Source: an uncultured Ruminococcus sp. (lineage in GTDB: Bacteria; Bacillota; Clostridia; Oscillospirales; Ruminococcaceae). Taken from it: a DNA stretch of 7,641 bases. Below, piece by piece: positions 1 through 6,884 of this stretch (position 1 is its first letter; each line of letters begins with the position of its first letter). The notes under the pieces were generated by a model. The model ran no database searches. It was given only the letters and a program-made list of their open reading frames with translations, and had not been told where the DNA came from. The stretch is from contig CAMWLD010000102.1 in NCBI GenBank assembly GCA_947175005.1, positions 1-7,641 of the forward strand. Reading direction: 5' to 3'. Made by a program: the position numbers and the translations under genes.

Positions 1-38
1 CTGACAGTAAGTCATAAATTCGCTCCAGTTAGCTTAAA

Positions 39-461
39 TCAATTGCGTATCCAATTGGACATAGCCGCTCCGCTGTGATCGTTGGGGTGGGAAGCATAGC
101 CGAGGGAGGAATAAAAGCCCTCCTTGCCTTTGGCGCTTACCAGCTGGAAATATCCGTCCCAGCCGGGTTTTAAATGCGCTGCTATATATTCCTCAATATG
201 GGTCATGAGCGCTCTGCCTATGCCCTGCCCCTGAAACCTTGGGGAAACGGCAAGGTCTTTGAGGAAAAATGCCATTGCTCCGTCCCCCAAAAGCCTTGCC
301 ATGGCTATTGTTTCATCTTCCGATATAACGGAAAATACAGCATAGCTGTTTTTTATGGCAGTTTCCGCCATGTCACGGGGCAAATCTCCCCAGCCCACGG
401 CGGCGAAAAGCCGCAGAAAATCATCGGTGCTAAGGTTATTGTCTTGTATTTTATAATTCAT
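39..461 (-). CDS. GNAT-family N-acetyltransferase
   Basis: This is a 140-residue single-domain protein of the GCN5-related acetyltransferase fold, which transfers an acetyl group from acetyl-CoA to an amine. The key evidence is motif A at about residues 69-86. There DLAVSPRFQGQGIGRAL carries the Q/R-x-x-G-x-G/A pyrophosphate-binding loop (Q77, G78, G80, G82). The late GNAT motif FYSSLGY follows at residues 116-122. The length is normal for a stand-alone GNAT, and no signal peptide or membrane segment is visible, so it should be cytoplasmic. The ATG at 461 has only a modest Shine-Dalgarno (AAAGGAA about four bases upstream). The start lies 11 bases after the stop of the membrane protein gene, which suggests co-transcription. 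The substrate (small molecule, peptide or protein N-terminus) cannot be told from the sequence. The family call is firm; a specific name would be guesswork. Confidence 0.9.
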   Translation of the reverse strand: MNYKIQDNNLSTDDFLRLFAAVGWGDLPRDMAETAIKNSYAVFSVISEDETIAMARLLGDGAMAFFLKDLAVSPRFQGQGIGRALMTHIEEYIAAHLKPGWDGYFQLVSAKGKEGFYSSLGYASHPNDHSGAAMSNWIRN

Positions 462-472
462 ATGTTTCCTTT

Positions 473-1360
473 CTATAAAGGTCTGCGCCTGGGGTCGTCA
501 TAAAGCTCGTCGGGAATGATACCCTCGCCCTCGGTTTGAAGCGCTCCCATTTCACCCACAGGCTCGCCGTCCGCTATCTCGGGCTTCGGCACAGGGTCAA
601 AGATCACGGCAGGAGCGGGAGGAACCTCGGCAGCCGCAGTTTCCTTTTGTGTGAACCATTCGGACTGGTCGGTCTCGCTTACGCCTATACCCTCCATTTT
701 GGTTTCGCTCTCCGTCCGCACCGTTATGGGTTTGCCGACAGGCTGCTCGGAGGGAGTGAAATAATCCAGCTGCTTTTGCTTTTTCAGCCAACTGTTCCTA
801 TACTTCACATAACGGGAATACCGTCCCTTTTCCAAATTAAAGTTAAAATCGGGATACCCCTCCTGGGTCACAAGATAGTCCAGCTCCTTATAGGAACGCA
901 GGGCAAAATCCTGGCTCCACATTCCCAAAAAGCCGTATACCGCCAAAAAAATCATATCAAAATATTTCATAGGCTCAAACCGCAGGATCAAATTTGACAC
1001 TCCAAAGGCGAATATCAGAAAATGCAGCAGGAAAGCCAGCGCATTGCATATCCATTTCGGCTTATTCTCCGTTAAAAAGGTCAGCAGCACTATAAGCGGC
1101 ACTATAAAGGCGGTGACGCCGTGCCACGGAAAATAAACAGGCTCCGGGTCTTCCGCCATCATAGTAAGGGATTTTCTTATACCCGTGCCTGTCTGCATTA
1201 TCCAGCCTGTCAGAAATATCCAGCTGCAGATCACCATAGGGATACCAAGGTAAAAATTGTATATCCTTGTTTTGGTAAAATTGTTTTTCACCGTGCGCAT
1301 ACGCTGCCAGTTTTCCTCGCAGACCCGCTCACGGACTTCATTCTCAATAATTTCATCCAT
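473..1360 (-). CDS. Four-helix membrane protein of unknown function
   Basis: I do not recognise this 295-residue protein as a named family. Residues 1-30 are charged and probably cytoplasmic. Four hydrophobic segments follow, at roughly residues 33-55, 81-98, 103-126 and 133-150. After the last one comes a polar region (151-200) with many aromatic and basic residues, including YPDFNFNL at 169-176. The final ~90 residues are acidic and proline-rich, look disordered and end in DDPRRRPL. An even number of helices puts both termini on the same side, probably the cytoplasm by the positive-inside rule. There is no cleavable signal peptide and no visible enzyme motif. The ATG at 1360 is supported by AGGGGGTG eight bases upstream. 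It probably forms a two-gene operon with the downstream acetyltransferase. It is unlikely to belong functionally to the pyrimidine operon, from which a 201-base structured spacer separates it. Confidence 0.8.
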   Translation of the reverse strand: MDEIIENEVRERVCEENWQRMRTVKNNFTKTRIYNFYLGIPMVICSWIFLTGWIMQTGTGIRKSLTMMAEDPEPVYFPWHGVTAFIVPLIVLLTFLTENKPKWICNALAFLLHFLIFAFGVSNLILRFEPMKYFDMIFLAVYGFLGMWSQDFALRSYKELDYLVTQEGYPDFNFNLEKGRYSRYVKYRNSWLKKQKQLDYFTPSEQPVGKPITVRTESETKMEGIGVSETDQSEWFTQKETAAAEVPPAPAVIFDPVPKPEIADGEPVGEMGALQTEGEGIIPDELYDDPRRRPL

Positions 1361-1368
1361 ATTAGCCG

Positions 1369-1376
1369 CACCCCCT
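1369..1376 (-). promoter_or_regulatory. Ribosome binding site of the membrane protein gene
   Basis: On the minus strand this reads AGGGGGTG, ending eight bases before the ATG at 1360. It matches the AGGAGGTG consensus with one A-to-G change that still allows G-U pairing with 16S rRNA. It supports the ATG at 1360 as the start. Its 5' end overlaps the last bases of a possible weak six-base-pair hairpin (TTTCAG at 1392-1397 on the plus strand against CTGAAA at 1375-1380). Confidence 0.6.
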
Positions 1377-1379
1377 GAA

Positions 1380-1443
1380 AGAAGCAGGAAATTTCAGAGG
1401 CAAGAAGCAAGATGTATAAAATATTCTTGCTTCTTGCCCTATT
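1380..1443 (-). repeat. Tandem hairpin unit 1 (64 bases)
   Basis: This is the first of two abutting 64-base direct repeats in the carB downstream spacer. By hand alignment the two units match at 52 of 64 positions. The unit carries the palindrome GAAATTTC (1388-1395), then a perfect 14-base-pair inverted repeat (1399-1412 against 1425-1438) around a 12-base A+T-rich loop. In minus-strand RNA the stem is not followed by a U run, so it does not look like a standard intrinsic terminator. The core is built from the heptamer GAAGCAA. It may be a dispersed intergenic repeat or a 3'-end stability element of the car transcript; the sequence alone does not decide. Confidence 0.8.
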
Positions 1444-1507
1444 AGAAGCAAGAAATTTCAGAAGCAAGAAGCAAGATTAATATAGTATTCCTGCCTCTTG
1501 CTTCGTT
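1444..1507 (-). repeat. Tandem hairpin unit 2 (64 bases)
   Basis: This is the second 64-base unit, directly next to the first and closer to carB. It has the same layout: GAAATTTC at 1452-1459, then arms 1461-1476 and 1489-1504 around a 12-base loop. Read as plus-strand RNA the 16-pair stem has two A-C mismatches. Read as minus-strand RNA both become U-G wobbles and the stem is unbroken, which points to the minus strand (that of the car genes) as the functional transcript. No U tract follows the stem. Confidence 0.8.
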
Positions 1508-1565
1508 AATTAAAGGTTATTTACAAATTACAGTGCACCGCTGTGCATTATTAATTATTAATTAA
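1506..1565. repeat. A+T-rich block bounded by TTAATTAA copies, with small hairpin
   Basis: Two copies of the self-complementary octamer TTAATTAA (1506-1513 and 1558-1565) bound a 60-base A+T-rich block. The second copy includes the carB stop codon (1562-1564). In the middle is TGCAC-CGCT-GTGCA (1534-1547), a five-base-pair stem with a four-base loop. The hairpin lies just after carB but no T run follows it on the minus strand, so I do not call it a terminator. It could be a degenerate copy of a dispersed intergenic repeat or simply A+T-rich spacer. Confidence 0.45.
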
Positions 1566-4500
1566 ATCTTGGTTATGTCTATCATTTCCATTTCGTCAAT
1601 GTCCTTGCCCATGGCAAGAATGTCCGCTACTGCGTTGGCGGTGTCAATGGCGGTAAGGCAACAGATAGAGCGCTCAACGGTCTTGCGGCGTATTTTTACG
1701 CTGTCGTAAGCGGGTATCCTGCCCTTGGCGGAGGTGGAGATAACATAGTTTATCTTGCCGCTGTCCAGCAGGGTCATAACGTTGGGCTTTTCCTCGGACG
1801 CCTTCCTTACGGCGTTTGCCGCAACCATATTTTTGTTGAGATTGGAGGCTGTGCCGCAGGTGGCGTAAATGTCAAAGCCCAGGCGCTCAAATTTTTCGGC
1901 AACATATACGATCTCCTGCTTATCGGTATCGCGGACGGTTATCAGCACGCCGCCGTCCTTTTTCATGTTGTAGCCTGCTGCCACAAGTCCCTTGAACAGC
2001 GCGTCCTCAAAGGTCTTGGCAATGCCCAGGGTCTCGCCTGTGGATTTCATCTCGGGCCCCAGTGCTGTGTCCACGTCATGGAGCTTTTCAAAGCTGAATA
2101 CGGGAACTTTAACGGCGATATAGTCCGCTTCCTTGTAAAGTCCGCCCTTGTAGCCCTGATCTTTAAGGGAATGACCCATCATTATCTTAGTGGCAATATC
2201 AACCATAGGAACGCCCGTTACCTTGGAAATATAGGGCACAGTACGGGAGGAACGAGGGTTTACCTCGATAACATATACCTCGTTGTTGTAGACCACATAC
2301 TGAATGTTCACAAGTCCCTTGACTTTAAGCTCCATAGCAAGCTTGCCTGTGTAGTCGATAATGGTCTCCCTTATTTTCTTTGTAAGAGTGAGGGCGGGGT
2401 ATACGGAAATGGAATCTCCCGAATGCACGCCCGCGCGCTCGATATGCTCCATGATACCGGGGATAAGGAAATCCTCCCCGTCGCAGATAGCGTCAACCTC
2501 GACTTCCTTGCCCATCATATACTTGTCGATGAGCACGGGGTTTTCGAGAGAACCGCCTCCTGTGATTATTTCCATATATTCCTCAATATCCTTGTCGGAA
2601 TGGGCGATTATCATATTCTGCCCGCCCAGCACGTAGGAGGGGCGCATAAGAACGGGATAGCCCAAATCTCTTGCGGCAGTGAGTGCCTCGTCGGTGTTCA
2701 TTACCGTATGACCTGCGGGACGGGGAATGCCGCATTTGTTAAGCAGCTCGTCAAACCGCTCTCTGTCCTCGGCAGCGTCGATACTGTCGGCGGAGGTGCC
2801 GAGAATATTCACTCCCAGCTCTGCAAGGTGCTTTGTAAGCTTTATTGCGGTCTGTCCGCCGAACTGAACGACTACTCCGTAGGGCTGTTCGGTTTCGATT
2901 ATCGCCTCCACGTCCTCTATGGTAAGGGGGTCGAAATACAGTCTGTCGCCTGTGTCAAAATCGGTGGAAACAGTCTCGGGGTTGTTGTTGCAGATAACGG
3001 CGTCGCAGCCCATTTCCTTGAGCGCCCACACGCAGTGAACGGAGCAGTAGTCGAACTCTATGCCCTGACCTATTCTGATAGGTCCCGAGCCGAAAACTAT
3101 AATGCGCTTCTTGCCCTTGTCGGTGCGCTCGATAAACTGCTTTGCCTCGTTTTCCTCGTCAAAGGTGGAGTAGAAATAGGGGGTCTCCGCCTTGAATTCT
3201 CCTGCGCAGGTATCAACCATTTTGAATACGGCTTTTGTGTGCTTGGGGCACTTTTTGCCGCTTATTTTTTCAATGGTGCTGTCAAGGTAGCCGTAACGCT
3301 TGGCGGTATCGTATTTTTCCTCTGTAAGCTCGCCCTCCGCCAGCCATTCTTCAAGGTCGCAGAGGTTTTTGATCTTAGCGAGGAACCACTTGTCTATCAT
3401 GGTTATTTTGTTTATCTCATCAATGGAAACGCCCCGCTTTATCGCCTCGAAGATAACAAAGCAGCGCTCGTCGTCCACATTGTGCAGGCGAGTGCGAATT
3501 TCCTCGTCGGTCATTCCTTTAAGCTTTTTCATATTAAAGGAGTCAAGCCCCAGTTCAATGGAGCGGACTGCTTTCATCATGGCGTGCTCAAAGGAAGTGC
3601 CTATGGACATGACCTCGCCTGTTGCCATCATCTGAGTGCCGAGAGTTCTCTTGGCATAAACGAATTTATCAAAGGGCCATTTGGGGAATTTTACCACCAC
3701 ATAGTCTATAGCAGGCTCAAAGCAAGCGTAGGTGTTGCCTGTAACGGCATTGATTATCTCATCAAGGGTATAGCCTATGGCAATTCGCGTTGCAACCTTT
3801 GCAATGGGGTAGCCCGTAGCCTTGGAGGCAAGAGCGGAGGAACGGGAAACTCTGGGGTTTACCTCGATCACCGCATACTCAAAGGAATCGGGCTTCAAGG
3901 CAAACTGGCAGTTGCAGCCGCCCTCGACGCGAAGTTCGGAAACTATATTTATAGCCGCTGTCCGCAGCATCTGATATTCCTTGTCCGCAAGGGTCACAGC
4001 AGGGGCGATAACTATGGAATCTCCCGTGTGAACGCCTACGGGGTCGAAGTTTTCCATGGAGCAGACGGTTATGGCATTTCCCTTGCTGTCCCTTATGACC
4101 TCGAACTCTATCTCTTTCCAGCCGCTTATGCACTTTTCCACCAGTATCTGTGTAATGGGAGAAAGGCGCAAACCGTTTGTGGCAATGTCCTCCAGTTCCT
4201 CTTTATTATTGGCAATGCCGCCGCCTGTGCCGCCCAGAGTAAAGGCGGGACGGACGATAACGGGATAGCCTATGACCTCGGCAAATTCAAGAGCATCGGG
4301 CACAGTCTCCACGACCTTTGAGGGAATGCAGGGCTCGCCTATTTTTTCCATGGTGTCCTTAAATGCCTGCCTGTCCTCCGCCTTGTGAATGGTGAGAGGG
4401 TCTGCGCCCAAAAGCTTTACTCCATGTTCTTCCAGGAAGCCGCATTCCGCCAGCTGCATGGAAAGGGTAAGCCCTGTCTGTCCGCCCAAAGTGGAGAGAA

Positions 4501-4756
4501 TGCTGTCGGGCTTTTCCTCGGCGATTATCTTCTTGCAAACGTCCAATGTAAGAGGCTCTATGTAGACCTTATCCGCCATTGCCTTGTCGGTCATTATGGT
4601 AGCGGGGTTGGAGTTTATGAGCACTACCTCCAGTCCCTCGGCTTTAAGAGCGCGGCAAGCCTGAGTTCCCGCATAGTCAAACTCGGCTGCCTGCCCGATG
4701 ATGATAGGTCCCGAGCCGATCACAAGAACCTTTTTTATATCCTTACGCAGTGGCAT
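1562..4756 (-). CDS. carB: Carbamoyl phosphate synthetase, large (synthetase) subunit
   Basis: CarB uses ammonia delivered by CarA, bicarbonate and two ATP to make carbamoyl phosphate for pyrimidines and arginine. At 1064 residues it is full length (E. coli 1073). It shows the internal duplication of the family. The first ATP-grasp synthetase half carries GSGPIIIGQ at 14-22, R129, R169 in RPAF, E215, and EVNPRVSR near 298-305. An oligomerisation region follows at ~400-550. The second half carries GSGPIRIGQ at 556-564, RPSYVLGGQ near 705, and EVNPRSSR at 831-838. The C-terminal MGS-like allosteric domain starts near 937, with ATCGTA at 965-970; in E. coli this domain binds UMP and ornithine/IMP. 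The residues I can place match the E. coli numbering almost exactly. The ATG at 4756 lies one base after the carA stop and has AAGGAGG inside the end of carA, so translation is probably coupled. The gene is intact. Confidence 0.99.
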   Translation of the reverse strand: MPLRKDIKKVLVIGSGPIIIGQAAEFDYAGTQACRALKAEGLEVVLINSNPATIMTDKAMADKVYIEPLTLDVCKKIIAEEKPDSILSTLGGQTGLTLSMQLAECGFLEEHGVKLLGADPLTIHKAEDRQAFKDTMEKIGEPCIPSKVVETVPDALEFAEVIGYPVIVRPAFTLGGTGGGIANNKEELEDIATNGLRLSPITQILVEKCISGWKEIEFEVIRDSKGNAITVCSMENFDPVGVHTGDSIVIAPAVTLADKEYQMLRTAAINIVSELRVEGGCNCQFALKPDSFEYAVIEVNPRVSRSSALASKATGYPIAKVATRIAIGYTLDEIINAVTGNTYACFEPAIDYVVVKFPKWPFDKFVYAKRTLGTQMMATGEVMSIGTSFEHAMMKAVRSIELGLDSFNMKKLKGMTDEEIRTRLHNVDDERCFVIFEAIKRGVSIDEINKITMIDKWFLAKIKNLCDLEEWLAEGELTEEKYDTAKRYGYLDSTIEKISGKKCPKHTKAVFKMVDTCAGEFKAETPYFYSTFDEENEAKQFIERTDKGKKRIIVFGSGPIRIGQGIEFDYCSVHCVWALKEMGCDAVICNNNPETVSTDFDTGDRLYFDPLTIEDVEAIIETEQPYGVVVQFGGQTAIKLTKHLAELGVNILGTSADSIDAAEDRERFDELLNKCGIPRPAGHTVMNTDEALTAARDLGYPVLMRPSYVLGGQNMIIAHSDKDIEEYMEIITGGGSLENPVLIDKYMMGKEVEVDAICDGEDFLIPGIMEHIERAGVHSGDSISVYPALTLTKKIRETIIDYTGKLAMELKVKGLVNIQYVVYNNEVYVIEVNPRSSRTVPYISKVTGVPMVDIATKIMMGHSLKDQGYKGGLYKEADYIAVKVPVFSFEKLHDVDTALGPEMKSTGETLGIAKTFEDALFKGLVAAGYNMKKDGGVLITVRDTDKQEIVYVAEKFERLGFDIYATCGTASNLNKNMVAANAVRKASEEKPNVMTLLDSGKINYVISTSAKGRIPAYDSVKIRRKTVERSICCLTAIDTANAVADILAMGKDIDEMEMIDITKI

Positions 4757-4757
4757 A

Positions 4758-5870
4758 TTACTTCTCCTCCTTATAGGACTTTATCATACTAACGAATTCA
4801 TCAAACTGATATGCCGTGTCCTTGGGTCCGCAGCAAGCCTCGGGGTGGAACTGAACGGTAAAGCAGGGGAAATTTTTATACCGCACGCCCTCGCAAGTGC
4901 CGTCGTTGGCGTTCTTGTGGGAAACCTCTCCCATATCCTCGGTTATGCTGTCGTTCACCACTGCATAGCCGTGATTCTGGCTGGTGACGAATGTCCTGCC
5001 CAGCTTCAGATCTATAACAGGCTGATTGCCGCCTCTGTGGCCGTATTTGAGTTTTTCCGTTCTGCCGCCGCAGGCAAGCGCCATAAGCTGGTGTCCCAGG
5101 CATATTCCGAAAATGGGAATGCCCATTTCCTTCATTTCACGCAGGTTTTCGATTATTTCCGTATTTTCCGCAGGGTTGCCCGGACCGTTGGAGAGCATTA
5201 TGCCCTCTGCGCCCATTTCACGCAGCTCGGCAGCCGTGGTCTTTGCGGGAACTATAGTGACGTTGCAGCCCCGCTTTACAAGCTCACGTCTAATATTGTC
5301 CTTTTCTCCGAAGTCCAGCAGAGCGACTTCATATTTGCCGTTTTCCGCCTCAAAGCGCTCACGCTTGTTTGTGGTGACAGCGTCCACTGCGCCCTTTATG
5401 GAAAAGGCATTTATCTCCTTTAAAAGCTCTTCCTTTTTATCGTAGATATTTTCGGTGGTTATAACTCCGTTCATAACGCCCTCTTCACGGATTATACGTG
5501 TAAGGCAGCGGGTGTCAATGGAGTGAATCCCTATAATGTTGTATTTTTTCAGAAAGCTGTCAATGTCGGTCTTGCAGCGGAAATTTGAGGGCGTGTTGCA
5601 CCATTCTCTTACAATATATCCGCTTACCACCGAACCGCCCGACTCGTTGTCGTCCTCATTAACGCCGTAGTTGCCTATGAGAGGAAAGGTCTGGGTCACT
5701 ATCTGCCCGTAGTAGCTGGGATCGGTGAGGGTCTCTGTGTAACCCGTCATACCTGTGGTAAAAACTATCTCGCCTATCTTAGTGCCCTTTGCTCCGAAGG
5801 AATATCCCTCGAATATCCTGCCGTTTGCAAGCATAACATAAGCCTTATCGCCCATATTGAATAAAGACAT
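4758..5870 (-). CDS. carA: Carbamoyl phosphate synthetase, small (glutaminase) subunit
   Basis: CarA hydrolyses glutamine and passes ammonia to CarB through a tunnel. The protein has 370 residues, normal for the family. The N-terminal CPSase small-subunit domain (about 1-150) includes GEIVFTTGMTGYTETLTDPSY at about 33-53. The class I glutamine amidotransferase domain (about 180-370) has the nucleophile C257 in FGICLGHQL and the catalytic H342 and E344 in FHPE. It also has the SNGPGNP oxyanion region (227-233) and SQNHGYAV (297-304). The start is placed at the ATG at 5870 because AAGGAGG lies 11 bases upstream. An in-frame TTG at 5924 would add 18 residues encoded across that ribosome binding site, so I reject it. 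The gene sits 78 bases after the pyrC-pyrF frame and one base before carB. Confidence 0.98.
   Translation of the reverse strand: MSLFNMGDKAYVMLANGRIFEGYSFGAKGTKIGEIVFTTGMTGYTETLTDPSYYGQIVTQTFPLIGNYGVNEDDNESGGSVVSGYIVREWCNTPSNFRCKTDIDSFLKKYNIIGIHSIDTRCLTRIIREEGVMNGVITTENIYDKKEELLKEINAFSIKGAVDAVTTNKRERFEAENGKYEVALLDFGEKDNIRRELVKRGCNVTIVPAKTTAAELREMGAEGIMLSNGPGNPAENTEIIENLREMKEMGIPIFGICLGHQLMALACGGRTEKLKYGHRGGNQPVIDLKLGRTFVTSQNHGYAVVNDSITEDMGEVSHKNANDGTCEGVRYKNFPCFTVQFHPEACCGPKDTAYQFDEFVSMIKSYKEEK
4766..4772 (-). promoter_or_regulatory. carB ribosome binding site inside carA
   Basis: AAGGAGG on the minus strand ends nine bases before the carB ATG and encodes part of the CarA C-terminal Lys-Glu-Glu-Lys. 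With a one-base gap between the genes, ribosomes ending carA probably reload on carB, keeping the two subunits near 1:1. Confidence 0.85.
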
Positions 5871-5881
5871 CGTTACGTTAT

Positions 5882-5888
5882 CCTCCTT
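5882..5888 (-). promoter_or_regulatory. carA ribosome binding site
   Basis: A perfect AAGGAGG on the minus strand lies 11 bases before the ATG at 5870. It decides the carA start in favour of the ATG over the in-frame upstream TTG. The rest of the 78-base gap (5871-5948) contains only a weak five-base-pair inverted repeat (5918-5922 against 5932-5936). I see no promoter or terminator, so carA is probably read from the pyrC-pyrF transcript. Confidence 0.85.
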
Positions 5889-5948
5889 AAAATTTATTTC
5901 CCGTATCTTGATACAATGGTGCAATATTTTGGCACCGAACTTTATCGC

Positions 5949-6884
5949 TTACTTTCCGAGCCTTATCACAGGCACATACGCCGTAAGATCGTCCCTCATA
6001 CGAATGACCTCACGCCTTGCAGCTTCGGCATATTCCCGCTCGTCGCAGCCCTCGTTCTTGTAGGCGCACATTACCGCACGGGAGGAATTGACTATTGCTC
6101 CGAGACCGTTTTCGTCAAAGCCCTCGGCAGCCCCTGCCGCGCCGCCGCCCTGCACACCGTAGCCGGGGATAAGGAAGAATGTGTGGGGAAGCTTCCTGCG
6201 CATTTCACGGAGCATTTCGGGATAGGTAGCGCCCATAACAGCGCCGACCGAGGAATAACCGTACTGTCCCATATATTCCTCGCCCCATTTTTCACACATA
6301 TCGCCCATGGTCTCATACACGGTCTTGCCGTCGCAAAGCCGCCTGTCCTGAAGCTCTCCCGAGGACTTGTTTGAGGTCTTGACAAGCACGAATATGCCGC
6401 CGCCTGTTTTAAGGGCGGGAGTTATGCCGTCTGTGCCGAGATATCCGTTTACCGTAAGAGCGTCCGCCTCAAAGGGGCGCACCTGCTCGCCGAAAACCTC
6501 CGTGCCGCCGAGATATGCAGCAGAATAAGCGTCCATGGTAGCGCCTATGTCGTTTCTCTTTCCGTCCACTATTACGAAAAGTCCCTTTGAATGAGCATAT
6601 TTTATGGTCTTTTCAAGGGTCTTGACCCCGTGGTAGCCGTACATTTCATAATACGCCGCCTGGGGCTTTACCGCAGGAACAATATCGCAAACAGCGTCGA
6701 TTATCCCCTTGTTAAAGCGGTATATCGCAGCCGCAGCCGCCTTTAAGCCCTCGCCGTGCTTTTCCACAGCCGCCTCCTTGATAAATTCGGGGATATACTC
6801 CAGCTTCGGGTCAAGCCCCACCACTGTGGGATTGCCTGTTTCCACGATCTTCTCGATAAGCCTGTCAAAGGCCGCTCCCTTCAT
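5949..6884 (-). other. pyrF: OMP decarboxylase domain (PyrF, type 2)
   Basis: Counted from the internal ATG at 6884 this domain has 311 residues, the usual length for the longer, type 2 OMP decarboxylases rather than the ~240-residue type 1 enzymes. It shows the (beta/alpha)8 active-site motifs in order. These are VGLDP (D25), AVKPQ (K73), the catalytic DGKRNDI signature (D107, K109, D112; codons near 6566-6549), PGYGVQGG for phosphate binding (241-248) and NSSRAV with its phosphate-binding arginine (R269). All key residues are present, so decarboxylase activity is likely. Confidence 0.95.

Noticed and set aside
1..15. Possible start of another minus-strand gene (ATG at 15-13, preceded by GGAG)
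   Set aside because: Only five codons are visible and the ribosome binding site is weak, so nothing can be claimed.
174..1445. Several plus-strand open frames opposite the acetyltransferase and membrane protein genes
   Set aside because: They are mirror images of the minus-strand genes, with no convincing ribosome binding site and low-complexity, cysteine- and arginine-rich translations.
1361..1561. Promoter for the membrane protein-acetyltransferase pair
   Set aside because: TATATT and TATACA occur on the minus strand, but neither has a reasonable -35 hexamer at 16-18 bases. A promoter may well exist here, but I cannot place it.
1380..1561. Rho-independent terminator for the carA-carB transcript
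   Set aside because: The stems are long but none is G+C-rich and followed by a U tract on the minus strand.
2078..4321. A 747-codon open frame on the plus strand, antisense to carB
   Set aside because: It lies wholly inside carB, whose full length and catalytic residues are intact. Its translation has no recognisable motif, and it is explained by carB codon choice leaving few stops in the opposite frame.
5871..5924. Extended carA start at an in-frame TTG (5924)
   Set aside because: The added 18 residues would be encoded across the AAGGAGG site that serves the ATG at 5870, and CarA proteins usually begin near that ATG.
5918..5936. Hairpin GGTGC/GCACC between pyrC-pyrF and carA as a terminator or attenuator
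   Set aside because: The stem is only five base pairs with a nine-base loop and no following T run on the minus strand, so it is too weak to call.
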